DNA from: Auanema rhodensis
Taxonomy: Eukaryota; Nematoda; Chromadorea; Rhabditida; Rhabditidae
Direction: 5' to 3'
DNA: 64,000 bases
NCBI GenBank assembly: GCA_964057225.1
Contig: OZ059896.1
Location: 6,820,001-6,884,000 of the forward strand
The notes under the pieces are model-generated. The model worked only from the letters and a program-made list of their open reading frames with translations. It did no database searches and was not told the DNA's origin. Shown piece after piece: positions 16,989-31,493 of this stretch (its first letter is position 1; each line of letters begins with the position of its first letter). The position numbers and the translations under genes were made by a program.

Positions 16989-17388
16989 AAATAGTGTAAC
17001 ATCAGTTGTAACTATTACTGCTGTTAAACGCGTCAAGCATCCGATGGAAAAGAAACTATTCCACACTGACGCGCGTGATGCGCGATCGATGTGCACCAGC
17101 TGCTCTTGTATTCATTCCTTTGAATATTTCATTCTTAATTTTTTTCTTCTTTTTAAAAAAATTATTGTTTAGTGTATCATCGAAAAATTTAATTATTATA
17201 ATCAATAGATTCATCTGTATAAGTTTCTTTCCTCAAACACGCCTATGACTCATTCCATAACGTTAACCGGCTGTTTTTTTCCTTAAAACATTTACTTTTG
17301 TTATTTTTGTGTTTCTTAGAACTTATTATATATTAATTTATTTTTCAGAATATAAATCGTGTAAAAGTATTGATTAAAACTTAAGGGT
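16989..17388. other. Divergent promoter region unc-33 / tsg-101
   Basis: About 400 bp between the two ATGs, both genes pointing away. The unc-33 side has a GC-rich patch with CGCG motifs at 17068-17092. No further gene seen. Confidence 0.6.
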
Positions 17389-18917
17389 ATGTCCAGTTAT
17401 CAGGTAGTTAATATTGGTTTTCCTGATTGTATCTTTTATTTTATTAGATCCAGCAATTACTCATCACAAGCAAAGCAAAATATATAGAATCATCTAAACC
17501 TGATATTTTATCTGCTCTTCAACAATTTAAAGACATAGTTGCTGAAACAGAAAGTCATTTATTTCCTGATGGGAAGCGCCGTTTAGCGTTTACTTTAAGG
17601 GGGACCATTCCTGTCGTTTATAAAGTGATTTTATACAGTATTTAATAATTTTTTAAAATTCATTGTATAGGGTGGATGCTACAATATTCCAATTGCTGTA
17701 TATCTTTGGGATACACATCCATATTATGCTCCCGTTTGTTTTGTTAGACCAACTAGCACAATGGTTGTTAAAGAATCTGAAAGTGTCAATAAAGAAGGAA
17801 GGATTTTCCTACCTTATTTAAATGAATGGAGATATCCTGGTTATGATTTAGTAACACTGTTACAGGTATTCACAAATTTTAAACATGTTATTTTTTTTGT
17901 ATTAGATCATGTCCATGATTTTCCAAGAGCGATGTCCTGTGTTTGCTAAGAGCACCTCTTCCTCAAAGGTTACCTCAACTGCGACGTCTACACCAGTTAC
18001 TACGAATCAACCTTCACCTTCCGTTGCAAGCAATCCAACGCCGTACCCTACCGCTTCTTATCCAACGGGAATTCCTACTCCATATCCAGCCAATGCTGCA
18101 AGTTTTCCAACACCAAATACGCCTTACCCTATGGGATCTAATTCTATAAAGTCAGTTTATTAATATTATTGATACTTACGTTTTAATTTGTAGTACTCCT
18201 TATATGAATTCTACACAAACAGTTGCGTATCCAGGTGCTCGGCCTGTAAGACCATCACCTCCTCTTCCACCCGGAACTATTCAGTCCGATACTATACGTG
18301 CTTCGTTGATAAGTGCATTAGAAGATAAATTCAGACTTCGTCTGCGTGACCAGATAGGTATCAATTATATATATATATTCTTTCTTGATTTAAGTAACAT
18401 TGATTAGGTACTAATTATGCTGAAATGGCTTCAATAAGCCAGACCAAGAAAGAGTTACAAGCGGGTCAAATCAAACTAAAACAAATGATTGACGAGTTGG
18501 AATCTGCTCAAAATGGAATAGACGGATTTATCAGAGCATATTCGGTAGGATTGCAAACTTTATAACTTAAGTTATGTTTGTTTAGGCCAAAAAATCTGAA
18601 TTGGACAAGGCTATTCTTCAAAATAATGAATCAGATTCGAGTATAGACAGTTCTATAGATGCTACTACGCCATTGCATAAACAGCTTCTTGATAACTATG
18701 CGAGTGATTTAGCTTGTGACGACACCATTTATACATTAGGTTCGTTATACGGTTGAGAGAAAAAAAAATTAATTTTGCCATTACAGGACAAGCACGTATC
18801 AAAGGTGTGCTTTCTCTCCAAGACTATTTACGACATGTTCGATCTATCTCTAGAAAACAATTTGAATACAGAGCTACAATGCAAAAATGTCGACGTGTTG
18901 CGGGTTTGCCCCTCTGA
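17389..18917 (+). CDS. tsg-101: TSG-101, ESCRT-I subunit (8 exons)
   Basis: Binds ubiquitinated cargo and P(T/S)AP motifs on endosomes for multivesicular-body sorting. Exons: 17389-17403, 17448-17624, 17671-17865, 17906-18150, 18194-18357, 18408-18544, 18586-18739, 18787-18917; 405 residues (human about 390). The N-terminal UEV domain (GGCYNIPIAVYLWDTHPYYA, ...EGRIFLPYLNEW) lacks the E2 active Cys as expected. It is followed by a Pro/Ser-rich linker, a coiled coil and a C-terminal steadiness box (KGVLSLQDYLRHVRSISRKQ). The ced-10 ATG lies 327 bp downstream on the same strand. Confidence 0.95.
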
Positions 18918-19244
18918 GTTTCATATTTTTACTTACCTTTTTGTGATATATCTTTGTCGATCTGAAATTGTTGTATGAGTTGTGATGCTTTCTCGGTTTC
19001 TTTAAACTACGTTCCTATTTATTTTAACTTGCCTTGATTTGTCGAGCAAAACTCTTATAATTCCCCTAATTCGTTCAGAACTGCTTAGTGTCCGGTACAT
19101 ATTTCTATTTATAACTATTATGTGAGAAAAAGTTATTTATACAGGATTTTTTTTTCTTTATCGTTTTTTGGCGATTGCTATATATATATATATAACTTTA
19201 TTAATGCATTAAACTTAAATGTTAGTATATCCTTTTTCAGAGCC

Positions 19245-20041
<797 letters not shown>

Positions 20042-20549
20042 TAATTCTAAAGATTATGTTGAAACTGGCTTTCGCAATGTTCTATTTATGTGCTTCCTGA
20101 GTCGCCGTGTCTTATGCTACATACTCTTTGTGCCCACTTATCATGCTCATACAGCTTCTACGGTCGTCCTCAGTCAACCTAAGTGCACTCTTATCATTGT
20201 GAATTTTTGCTCGTTTTATATATACGGCACTAAAATATTTCATATCTGGTTATGTTTGTGTATGTTCTGAATGTAAGAGGCTATATCGAAATCTATCTTG
20301 CTATCTAATCGCTCCTCTAAATATTAGGTTTTTGTTTCCATTTTCGCCTTTACATACTTATTTTATTTATCTCTTTATGATCAGATTTGCTATTTCTATT
20401 TAACATTATCAATAAACATTAACTGTTCCATATATCTTGAGTAGTGTAGTAGTAGTAGAACTACATATTCCTCTGAAAATAATATAACAGATTTAGGTGG
20501 GAAAATTGCTTATATTTTGTTTCGATGAAGTATCCATACAGATTAGTTT

Positions 20550-20668
20550 CTCAACACGTCAAGTTCTTTTTTGTTTATTTTTTTTGTTTGAAAAAAGCAA
20601 CACTTGGAATAATACAATAGCCAAACAAATTGACTTTGTTATTTCTCATAGACTTTCTAAACAATCAT
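20550..20668 (+). repeat. Diverged repeat, copy 1
   Basis: A segment of about 110-120 bp that recurs at 21588-21705. The best-conserved core is GTTTGAAAAAA..AACACTTGG followed by AATAATACA, with about 10% mismatches over 79 aligned bases. Both copies can be read as NTWNNT(I/V)AKQ..FVISHRLSKQ. Substitutions do not prefer third codon positions, so coding is not supported. Confidence 0.75.
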
Positions 20669-20827
20669 ATCGGACTTTAATCTCGTAGAATTTCAAAGTT
20701 CAATCTATGGATATTATGCTTAAATGAATAATAAGAATAAAATAGCTAATTATAATTAAAAGACACATGTAAAGACAAAATCTTTAAGGTTAAAATATTT
20801 TGGAGCTTGTTTTTAAATTTTGAAAAT

Positions 20828-20920
20828 ATGAAGGTGAATGTTTCTGAAAAATATTCACATTCTGATTTGGTCATCTTCAATTCACCTAATGGTTATCAGA
20901 CAATATACATACGTCCATAG
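20828..20920 (+). CDS. Candidate short ORF/exon (31 codons)
   Basis: Open frame MKVNVSEKYSHSDLVIFNSP... ending at TAG. An internal donor (AATG/GTTATC) would join it in phase to the exon at 21391-21506. There is no homology I recognise; it may be chance. Confidence 0.2.
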   Translation: MKVNVSEKYSHSDLVIFNSPNGYQTIYIRP

Positions 20921-21390
20921 ATGTTAATAGTCAAGAATCTTGAATTTATGAATATTTATACAAAATTATGATTTAACTGTATTTAAAATAAAAATAATAT
21001 GTATTTTTTTGGAAATGATTTGTGGAATGACTTATGGCATAATATTATTGGTACTATAAGAACATCCATGTTTGCATGTTATATTATATTTAAAAAATAA
21101 TATATAGACAAAATGATAAATAATCAAATAATCGTCATAAATTAATTTCTTTCAAAAATGCTAGAAAGCCACAAAACGAGGAAGCTATTTTTAAATTGAC
21201 TTTGGCTAGTTTTATCTCTATCTTATATAGAATAAAAATGTTTTTCGACTTTCGAAAAAAATGTTGTGATGTGTGTATTCATGTTGGATTTCAACGTCAC
21301 TCATGGTTAGCTAGTTTATCCTGAACCTAATTTTAAACTCAAGTGCAATTTATTACATATATGCTCCAATAGTCTGTATATCTAATTTAG

Positions 21391-21506
21391 GTGCAGAAAG
21401 AATGAAACGGAAATTATATGAATCAAAAGTTCGTCATCTTCATAGTAACCATGCTAAATCTGGAAGCAAATTGACTTCCAATGATATCGATAACTTATTC
21501 GTTTAG
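21391..21506 (+). CDS. Candidate orphan terminal exon
   Basis: A good acceptor (CTAATTTAG) is followed by a 37-codon open frame starting AERMKRKLYESKVRHLHSNH and ending NDIDNLFV-stop. The composition is protein-like, unlike the surrounding AT-rich DNA. Upstream exons are not certain. Confidence 0.35.
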
Positions 21507-21587
21507 CAAAGTGAACTTTCTTTTTTTCATCAAACACAGAAAAAGGAAAAAGGAGAGAGACAATATTTGTAAATTATGGATACACAG

Positions 21588-21705
21588 TAGTTTCGCACAG
21601 CTAAGCATTATTTGTTTACTTTTTTTGTTTGAAAAAATTAACACTTGGAATAATACAGTTGCTAAACAAAATGTCTTTGTTATTTCTCACAGGCTTTCTA
21701 AACAA
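21588..21705 (+). repeat. Diverged repeat, copy 2
   Basis: Partner of the copy at 20550-20668, direct orientation, about 1 kb apart. Confidence 0.75.
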
Positions 21706-22908
21706 GGTGTATAACCGTAAAGTTTGAATAATTAATTTGCCAACTCTAATCAATATTCATAAATATGTATATATACTCTTTAAATTTTTAAATTTTTTTT
21801 CAAAGTGTAATACTACCATGATTTATTGCCATACTTATATTGGAATGAGAATAAATAACTAAGAATCCAATTGCGTTTTTGAAAACTTTCTTACTTTAAC
21901 TACTGAATTAATTTTATTTATCTGTATCAGATATTTAAGAGTTTCGAAGATATGTATATACTGTATTTCCGATTTCTTTCAATCCCATCACATGCTTTCA
22001 AGCAATAAATTTCATTTGAATAATTTGCTATCATTACTTAGTAATTGCATAATGGTGATGCAGAATTTTTCCTTTAACAATATTTGGTGATTCTATTCTT
22101 ATTTAAAGTGTGAGGAACACATAAATACAAGAGGCCATTAGAAAAAAGAATTCAATATTTTTCAGATCTCTATGTATAGCATAGCTGAAACGAGTGTCAT
22201 TACATCTATTATGGGTTGTCGAGTATTTTCTGCAGACATTTTCGTCTGTCTCATAGGGAGAACTTCAAAAAAATTGTCGTCTTCAAAGTGGTATCGTTGT
22301 TATTAGTGACCACAAGCTTTTTCATTGAAAATTGTATTCGTTTTGGAAAAAAATATGTTTTCATTTATTCGCAAAATCCTTTTTTATCATTTTGATTGAT
22401 AAACAAATTTCATCATACATATTCTAAATAAATTTGACCTTGCTTTAGATAAACTTTTAAATATTTCCCATCTTGAGTATCTCATGGCTTATATTAAATA
22501 TTGGTTTTGAACGATTATTCTTACTTCTCTAAAAAAAGATTTTTTTGATTGTTTCTCACCTCTTGTCAATGAAATGAATATTTTAAATATTGCATTATGT
22601 TTTATCTATAATACTTAGAAGAAACAGGAAAAAAATTTAGAGTAAATTTATAAAAAAATTATATATTTCTTAAATTTCCGCTGGAAATTAGCCAATAGCA
22701 TCAAACCTTAGTTGTGAACAGCGGATACTACACAGCTTTGTTCTTCTTTGTTCAACCAACTTCTCCGATTTTGTTCTTATTGTGCTCTATAATTTCTATT
22801 AAAGGATGTACGACGTATGCTAAATGTGGGTGGAGACAAGGGACGGGAAGAAGCATAGATTGAGACCGCCCCCAGCTCAGACACATTTTCGGCAAAAGCA
22901 CAACTAAG

Positions 22909-24612
22909 ATGATGCGTCTCCTCATCTGTCTTATGGTAATCCTCAATGCTTTAACACAAGCATATTACATTGGTAATCCAGATTACTACGGACGCGCTGA
23001 TGTAGTCAGGTATGTGAATGTTACCGTTCCAAGTATTGCTGTTTGATTTCCTCTTTAAATCCAACAAAGTGGATTCTTTGTTCTACTGATGGACACTTCT
23101 TCTTTTATTCAATGTTGAGTACAATCCTTTATCTCAAAACAGTGAAAGGAGATTGGTTGAATATAAGAACTACTGTCTTTTTTCAAATTCGATTTTATCG
23201 CACTGCTCGAAATATTTAATCTCTAAAACAGAGCATTTCCAGATAGATGAGGGAAATTTCTAAGTAATCCTGGGAAATTTATATTTTCTTTTCTTGTTTA
23301 CTGTCGATTTTTCATCCATTTATACGTAGTTATATGAATATAATATATATATATATATATATATATACTACTACTACTATAGACGAATACCTACGTTGAT
23401 ATAAACTTCTTAAAAAATAAACATTCGCATGATTGCACTTTATTACATGTGAAATATTATCCTAATATGGTTTTTGAGTTTAAAGTTCGGATAATAAAGT
23501 GATGTCATAGTCGTGTGCTTTTGAAATCTTGTTCATGAACTACTATATTCTGAGGAATCGGAGATAGCTAGTTAGTGTCTGAAACTATGTCTAGCTCTTA
23601 CTTAACCATAAAACAGTTAGCATTCGATATGTCGGCATCTTCATCTCCATCATACACATCTTCTATTCATTCTTCTTTTTCTGGCGATGATGACGATGAT
23701 GATCATCCCCTTATGCTGTAATCGACAAAATGAAGTTATCTCGATCGAGTCATGACTTGCTTCTTGATTAGTCGAGGGAATTCAATCATTTCCACATCGT
23801 GACTCTTGCTCTACCGTACTTGACAGCTTCATAAGTCATATATACAAGCAAAATCTCAGAATGGAAAACTTTCTGAAAAGAATCATTTGAACATCTGAGC
23901 AGTTATCTGTCTTTGATATATATTGAAAAACATTTCATAAATTAGAGTATAATAATACATGCTCTAATATAGAAAACAGTAGTTAAAAGAAGTTAACAAC
24001 TAGAATAAAGTGAAGAAAAGCCTATTTTAATATCTTTTTGATCTTTCCTATCAAATGATAACCAAGTTTAATATGTAAAAGGTATACCTTTATCTCGATT
24101 TACTCGTGAAGGATAATGGTGATAGCATTTTCCTCGGTTTTTCATTATGAACAGGATTACATGACGAAAATCATAACCTTTACTCATATTTCGAAAATAC
24201 ATTCATAGTCTTACATTCAAAAAAGACAAAAACAAAACGCGATATATTTTATATTTTCTTATCAATTTTTTTTTATTCTTACACATTCACTACTATCAGT
24301 CTCTCTCTCTCTCTCTCGACTTTACCAATCTTCATGCATACCATTTTTAGGTTATGAAATAAATATTTTTATGCGAGACGGCATCGTTTCTTAAGCTTTC
24401 GAGTATTTATGAATTGAAAGTTTTATTGCAGACTGATGAAAGCAGATGAATATCCCGTCGTGATGCCGGAACTATGGCCAGAAGCAGATAACAACAGCCG
24501 AAAACAGCCGTTGACATCGTTTCAAAAAGAAAAGAAAGCAGCGTTTGCACCTATTAAGAGATTCCGTCCTTGCTACTATTCTCCTATACAATGTTTAATC
24601 AAACGCAGATAG
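22909..24612 (+). CDS. Neuropeptide precursor, allatostatin-C/somatostatin-like
   Basis: Two exons (22909-23009, 24432-24612) encode a 93-residue secreted precursor. Residues 1-18 form a signal peptide (MMRLLICLMVILNALTQA, then YYIG). A spacer of about 60 residues follows. Near the C-terminus a dibasic site (APIKR) releases FRPCYYSPIQCLI, bounded by KRR-stop. The C-Y-[YF]-x-P-I-x-C spacing, with one disulphide ring, matches arthropod allatostatin C (CYFNPISCF). Single copy, no C-terminal Gly, so a free acid is expected. The 1.4-kb intron has a strong TTTATTGCAG acceptor. The receptor family would be SST/AstC-type GPCRs. The family call is inference from the motif. Confidence 0.85.
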
Positions 24613-25110
24613 ATATTCTTTTGATACAAAAAAATTATTCAGGAGTTTGGAGTTTAACCTCAATCTACTGTTTCTTCCTTAATGATCCATGTTTTTAGAA
24701 AATAACGGTTTTTTTTGGTTTTTATTGTGTAATGAACCGTATGTTAACAACTAACGTGTATATATAATACATATATCGTTTATTTTTGAATATGATTACA
24801 TCATATATGGTTTAAATGAAAAAGCTAAGCTAAAAACCATAGAACAGACGACAAAAATTTAACTATGATAAATACAACTACAAGAAAATAACTGCTAAAT
24901 GGGATTTGTTCCGAGATGCTTGTTTCTGTACATAATCAACAAGCTATTCATAAATCAAAAATTAAAAAATCAATAACAGTTGAAAGTAACATTGCTTTAT
25001 CACAACTTGAGTTAGTTGAGCTAAGAAAGTGATTGACGAATCAATGTATGAGTAAAATTAACCAACATATAATTAAGATATATCTAAGATTTCAATATTA
25101 GGAAAAAATA
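24613..25110. other. Convergent intergenic region
   Basis: AT-rich 3' flank between the neuropeptide gene and the kinase gene; no gene seen. Confidence 0.6.
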
Positions 25111-26816
<1,706 letters not shown>

Positions 26817-27359
26817 TGGTAAAAGGAGACATCAAAAAAAGAGAAAAAAGACGAAATACTATTTTCATGCAACAACTACACTTTTTACATTCGTACAAGC
26901 ATAACAGAGAAAATCAAATCACCATGAGAGATACCTTGTTCTGTCGAAAAGGATTCCTACTCTGTTCAGGATTCTTTGTCGATTCTGTGTTTCCCATCAA
27001 TCGTTGAATTTAACTTCTGAGAGTTGATGGAACGTCAACCTACCATATCAGAATAAGACCATATGAAGGTACAACACTTCAGTACACATGCACATACACA
27101 TTAATCACAAAACAAAATCTTAGAAAATATTCACACTTCATACACATAAAGTTTTAACTTTCACAATGAGTAATCAAATGAAATACGTAAAGCTTATTTC
27201 CACCCAAAAAATCGCGCGCCCATTGCATATTTTGCAAAATGCCGCACAGTTTTTGAAGCAGAAGATAAATTCTTGTGAAGGCATATGGTGTTACATTTTT
27301 ATCATCCTTATCTTTATTGATAATTATGCATGAATTATTTTAAAAGTATAGTTTTCGAG
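26817..27359. other. Divergent promoter region kinase / cereblon
   Basis: About 540 bp between divergent genes; contains CGCGCG near 27214. No gene seen. Confidence 0.55.
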
Positions 27360-29115
27360 ATGGATGATGATGAGGAATACAGTGATCTTGAAGATGCAGA
27401 GTTTAACTTTCAACCAAGGATTTTTGAACGAATACAATTTTTACAATTCAACGGTCGACAGATCATGGATGATGATACTCTTGATACTGATGACGATGAT
27501 AATCCAATGAGCGAGAATGGACATGAATCTCAATCAGATGAAGAGGAGGCAACAATTACTGTAAGATAGAAGTATTACACGCATCATGGTTACCTTAAGG
27601 ACGGCCCTCATAACTATCTTTTCTGTGCTCCAACTGAATTGCCAAGCTCCGAGAATACTTCTTATTACGAGCCTTTTAGTATTCAAACTCTGCCATGTCT
27701 AGTAATGCGGCATATTAGTTTTCCCGGTACAAATACTAATCAGATTTCTTCAACTTTTTTTAATTATTAAGGGCAAAGAGTGGCAATGAAATACACATTG
27801 TGCAATCGTGCATACACTATTATGCAAGCGGTTGACGATAAGATGCCCATCATTTTATATTTTCCTGATGTTGATGGAGGTCAGAAGCATCCGATTGGAT
27901 GTTTATTACAGGTATAACTTCTCACAAAACCTATTTGGCAATTATTAAGTACTAGTTAACGAGAGTCGAGCAAACATCAAGCTACATTAGTGCCGTAGGA
28001 GTTCTCCGAGATCGTGTAGAATTAATCGAGCTTCCATCACTAAATGTTGAGTGAGTTAAAATTTATCAATTTGTTTGTATCTATTTATCTTTCTATATCT
28101 ATATATATGTGTGTGTTTTAGACCCTTTGAAGCATATACAGCTCAATGCCGCATATTACGAGATTTGAATTTCCCCAGTCCACGTGATTTTCTACCAAGT
28201 CAATATGCTGGACTTCCTGAATATTCTGTTTGTATATACACTGTTAAGAAGGCAATAATTGTTTTTCAGAAGTTAGATATGATGTGCTCCATCACAAACA
28301 TGTTGCCATGGGTGTATAAACAGTTTAGTTCCGTAAGATATCTTTAGGCTGCAATTTTGTTGTAAATGTTTTGTTTAGCCTACTTTTGTTGAAACATTAT
28401 GGAAAAACATGACCATTTGGTATTCAGAGGAAGCTATAGATCAGCATTTTCGCTTAGTGCGTTAACTGAAATTTACTGTGCTGATTATTATTTTGAAGGG
28501 CTTAAAAGAATTTGTGTATTGGGCTGCGAGCCATTTAATGCTGTCTGAAAAACATAAGTATGCACTGTTGTGCGAGGATTATTTGGAAGCCCGGTTGGCT
28601 ATAGTTATAAGAACATTAGAATCATTAGTAAGTATGATGATTATATGAAAATCATCTCAGTGGATTTTTTTTTCAATTCATATCTACCAATTTCAGAAAA
28701 ATTGTTCTATCGTTTGCCGCAAATGTTCTTTACCTATTACAGAGTTGCAGCATGTAATAAGAATCTCACAAGATAGTGTTTTCATAAATAATTGTAAGAA
28801 TTCGTTTTTTTTTTATTTATAGTATCAATTTTGTTCAGATGGCTTTACCCATGATCTGATTACATTCCAGTCAATCGCTGGATTTGAAGCAGTTGGACGA
28901 AGAAGTATGGAATATACATGGTTTCCTGAGTGAGTTTACAAGTATTAGTACTCCGTTCTCAAATTATTATTAGATATTCCTGGCTAATTTTGCGATGTAT
29001 CAGATGTCATAATCATATCGGCTGGGAATATGCTTCAGAAGTTCATACTCCCGCAATATTCTATGGCCTCACTCGCCGAGCTGTAAAAACTTTAGAAAAG
29101 TGTGCACTTGCATAG
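27360..29115 (+). CDS. crbn: Cereblon, CRL4 substrate receptor (11 exons)
   Basis: Substrate receptor of the CUL4-DDB1 ubiquitin ligase. Exons: 27360-27560, 27600-27726, 27772-27911, 27956-28050, 28122-28227, 28270-28332, 28379-28456, 28499-28627, 28697-28793, 28839-28929, 28974-29115; 422 residues (human 442). An acidic N-terminus (MDDDEEYSDLEDAEF) is followed by a LON domain (LPCLVMRHISFPGQRVAM) and a C-terminal CULT domain with both zinc CxxC pairs (VCRKC; RCIRC), the WFPEYSW...IGW ligand pocket and FYGLTRRAV. An ATG 30 bp upstream (27330) is in frame and could also be used. Exon 10 uses a TTTTGTTCAG acceptor; the nearer TTTATAG would break the frame. Confidence 0.93.
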
Positions 29116-30452
29116 TTCTTCTTCGTGTTCCAAGTTCTTGATTGTTGTTACTGTTAACTTATTTCAAAGGGAAGATTTCATCAATTGTACATATTAGAGT
29201 TATATATTATACGTATTTTTATTCAATGCTTTTTTTGTATACTTGCGGTTCTGTCTTATGATTATAAAAATGTTTTTTATACAATATTGTAATACATCTA
29301 AGTGTAAAGGAAATAGCAAAGTTTTGGTATATATTATGTATACATGTGTATTCTTCCTCTACTTCATATAATTATTGACTTCATAATATTCGGAAATAAA
29401 TGAACAAAAATCTAAGCATTCTTTCACCAAATTTTCATATGATTTTCGTCGAAGACAGCAAAATATTAATATACACTAAATTTGCTTTTGAGATATCAAA
29501 TCATACAAGTAAAAAATAAAGTCATAGAGACCGATCAATTTCGAAAAATTTTCAATTTTAATTTTTCTTTTCCCTCTGTATGAGAATCGTGATCTACATG
29601 AGCATCCAATATTTTGAAAATAAAATAATTTTATATTTTTAATTTTGAACAACTGTAAGATTTTTTCCGAGTTTAAGGGTTATATTAACCTGCGTAGATA
29701 AATTACTGATGGAAGAATCAGCGCTCTATTACGAAATGTACGTAAAAACATGCGGAAAACGAAAATCTACCGCTAGCATTGATGCGGGCACAAACGGAGT
29801 GTGCGATGGACGTTTTTGAATGTTTTATATTTATCGAATTTTAAAAATTTATGCTTTTTGAAGAAATTTTTAATAAATACAATTTATATTGAACATATTA
29901 TTAAATTAATTGGTAGTAGCATGTTTATTTTCTATAACATACATAGCTACCTTAGCACTTGTACGTATTCCATACTCTCTTATCTTTGTGGTTTGCGAAA
30001 CTGACTGCCTCAAATGCTTTCCAAAAGTATCAAGTTTGTAAAACATTTTTTCTTAAAATTCTGTAATGATTTTTTAGTTTCTCTAATGTTTATAATAATG
30101 AGGTTGCTAAATGGGAAAAAATACATAGATAAAGATGAAGAGAAAATACCTTCAGATTATCATGACATTTTCTTTTACCATTAGAAGGCCTGGCGTCCTA
30201 TGGGATGCTCCTCTTTATATAATTTAACAAAACCAGTTTTTTTCACAATATCTAGTCGGCAAAGTTTTGATTTGATTTGATGTTATTTCGAATTTGATTC
30301 TTAAAAATATCTGCGCTAAATATATAAATATGCACTGTTAAAAATGTTGTTTTGTTCGATGCTTGTAAATTCTGCAGATATAAAAATTACTAATTAATTC
30401 TTTTTTTAAGTTCGTTGTTTTTAATTGATAATTTAAATTGCATTTATTCTAG
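29116..30452. other. Intergenic region after cereblon
   Basis: AT-rich; a slightly GC-richer patch at 29690-29810 has no convincing frame. The CATTTATTCTAG acceptor directly before the next ATG suggests trans-splicing. Confidence 0.55.
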
Positions 30453-31289
30453 ATGGCAGACATCAAGCCTAATCACACTGTTTATATCAATAATTTGAAT
30501 GAAAAAGTTAAAAAAGAAGGTATGTTGCACTGTGATTCCGTCATTATATATTTTGTTCAGAACTCAAAAAGGCCTTACATGCTATTTTCACTCAATTTGG
30601 GGAGATAATCGGCATAATGTGTTTCAAAACGCTGAAAATGCGAGGACAAGCACACGTAATTTTTAAAGAGGTAAAATTTTTTGATTTCTCGATTAATATG
30701 AACAATATTTTAGATTTCATCTGCTTCCAACGCTGTTCGTGCTATGCAAGGATTTCCTTTCTATGATAAACCTATGGTATTCACTCTAATTTCCAATACT
30801 TAAATCTATTTTATTGTTGCAGCGCATTCAATTCGCTCGTGAAGATTCTGATGTTATTTCGAGAGCTAAAGGAATTGTTGTTGAACGGGCACCAAAGCTG
30901 CCTACTAAAGTACCAAAGAAGAAGAAGGTAAATATAAATTCGTTAGGAACAGTTTTTTTATTAATTTATTTTAGACCAAAGGATCCGGTACTGGTGAAGG
31001 TCCTGCTCCTCCTAACAAGATTTTGTTCTGTACTAACTTGCCCGATGATTGTACCACCGATATGCTTCAAATTTTGTTCCAACAGTTTGTCTCCTGTAAA
31101 AATATTCTAGCTAAACTATTATAATTCAGATTTCCCGGTCTTCGCGATATTCGTTTGGTACCTAATAGATCTGGAATTGCATTTGTTGAATTTGACAACG
31201 AAGATCTCTCCGCACCACCTAGAGCTGCATTAAATAACTTCAAAATTACACCTGAGCATCACATGAAGGTTGATTATGCAAAGAAGTAA
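30453..31289 (+). CDS. U1A/U2B''-type snRNP protein (6 exons)
   Basis: Spliceosomal RNA-binding protein of the SNF family, nuclear. Exons: 30453-30519, 30561-30670, 30714-30776, 30823-30927, 30975-31084, 31130-31289; 204 residues. RRM1 starts [20 protein letters not shown], with RNP1 RGQAHVIF and RIQFARE. A Lys-rich linker (PKKKK) leads to RRM2 ([27 protein letters not shown]), ending MKVDYAKK. C. elegans has two such genes (rnp-2, rnp-3); I cannot say which. The next gene starts 205 bp downstream. Confidence 0.95.
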
Positions 31290-31493
31290 TTATTTCTCGA
31301 ATTTTGTTTTGTTGTTGTTTCCTTATGTTATTATATTATCAATATGAATACATACGGTCATTGATGATCCTCATCTTCATTTTATATTCCTTATTTTAAT
31401 AAAAGTTCTCGATTAATATGGATAAAATATATATCATGTTATGAGCAAATATATCTTAAAAGAAACTACCAAGGTACTACTGTATTTTAGCTT

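Larger units (their letters stand above)
20042..22908. other. Long AT-rich region after ced-10
   Basis: Includes the ced-10 3' UTR, a diverged repeat pair and candidate orphan exons (listed separately). The rest is AT-rich without recognisable genes. Confidence 0.5.

Noticed and set aside
20042-20270. Extended reading frame after ced-10 (downstream of 19851)
   Set aside because: It is out of the Rac frame; the true Rac stop is at 20039-20041 after the CTIL box.
20568-20668. Repeat core as a U6 or SL RNA gene because of TTGGAATAATACA
   Set aside because: Only about 13 bases resemble U6; the catalytic ACAGAGA and the rest of U6 are absent, and no SL sequence or Sm site is present.
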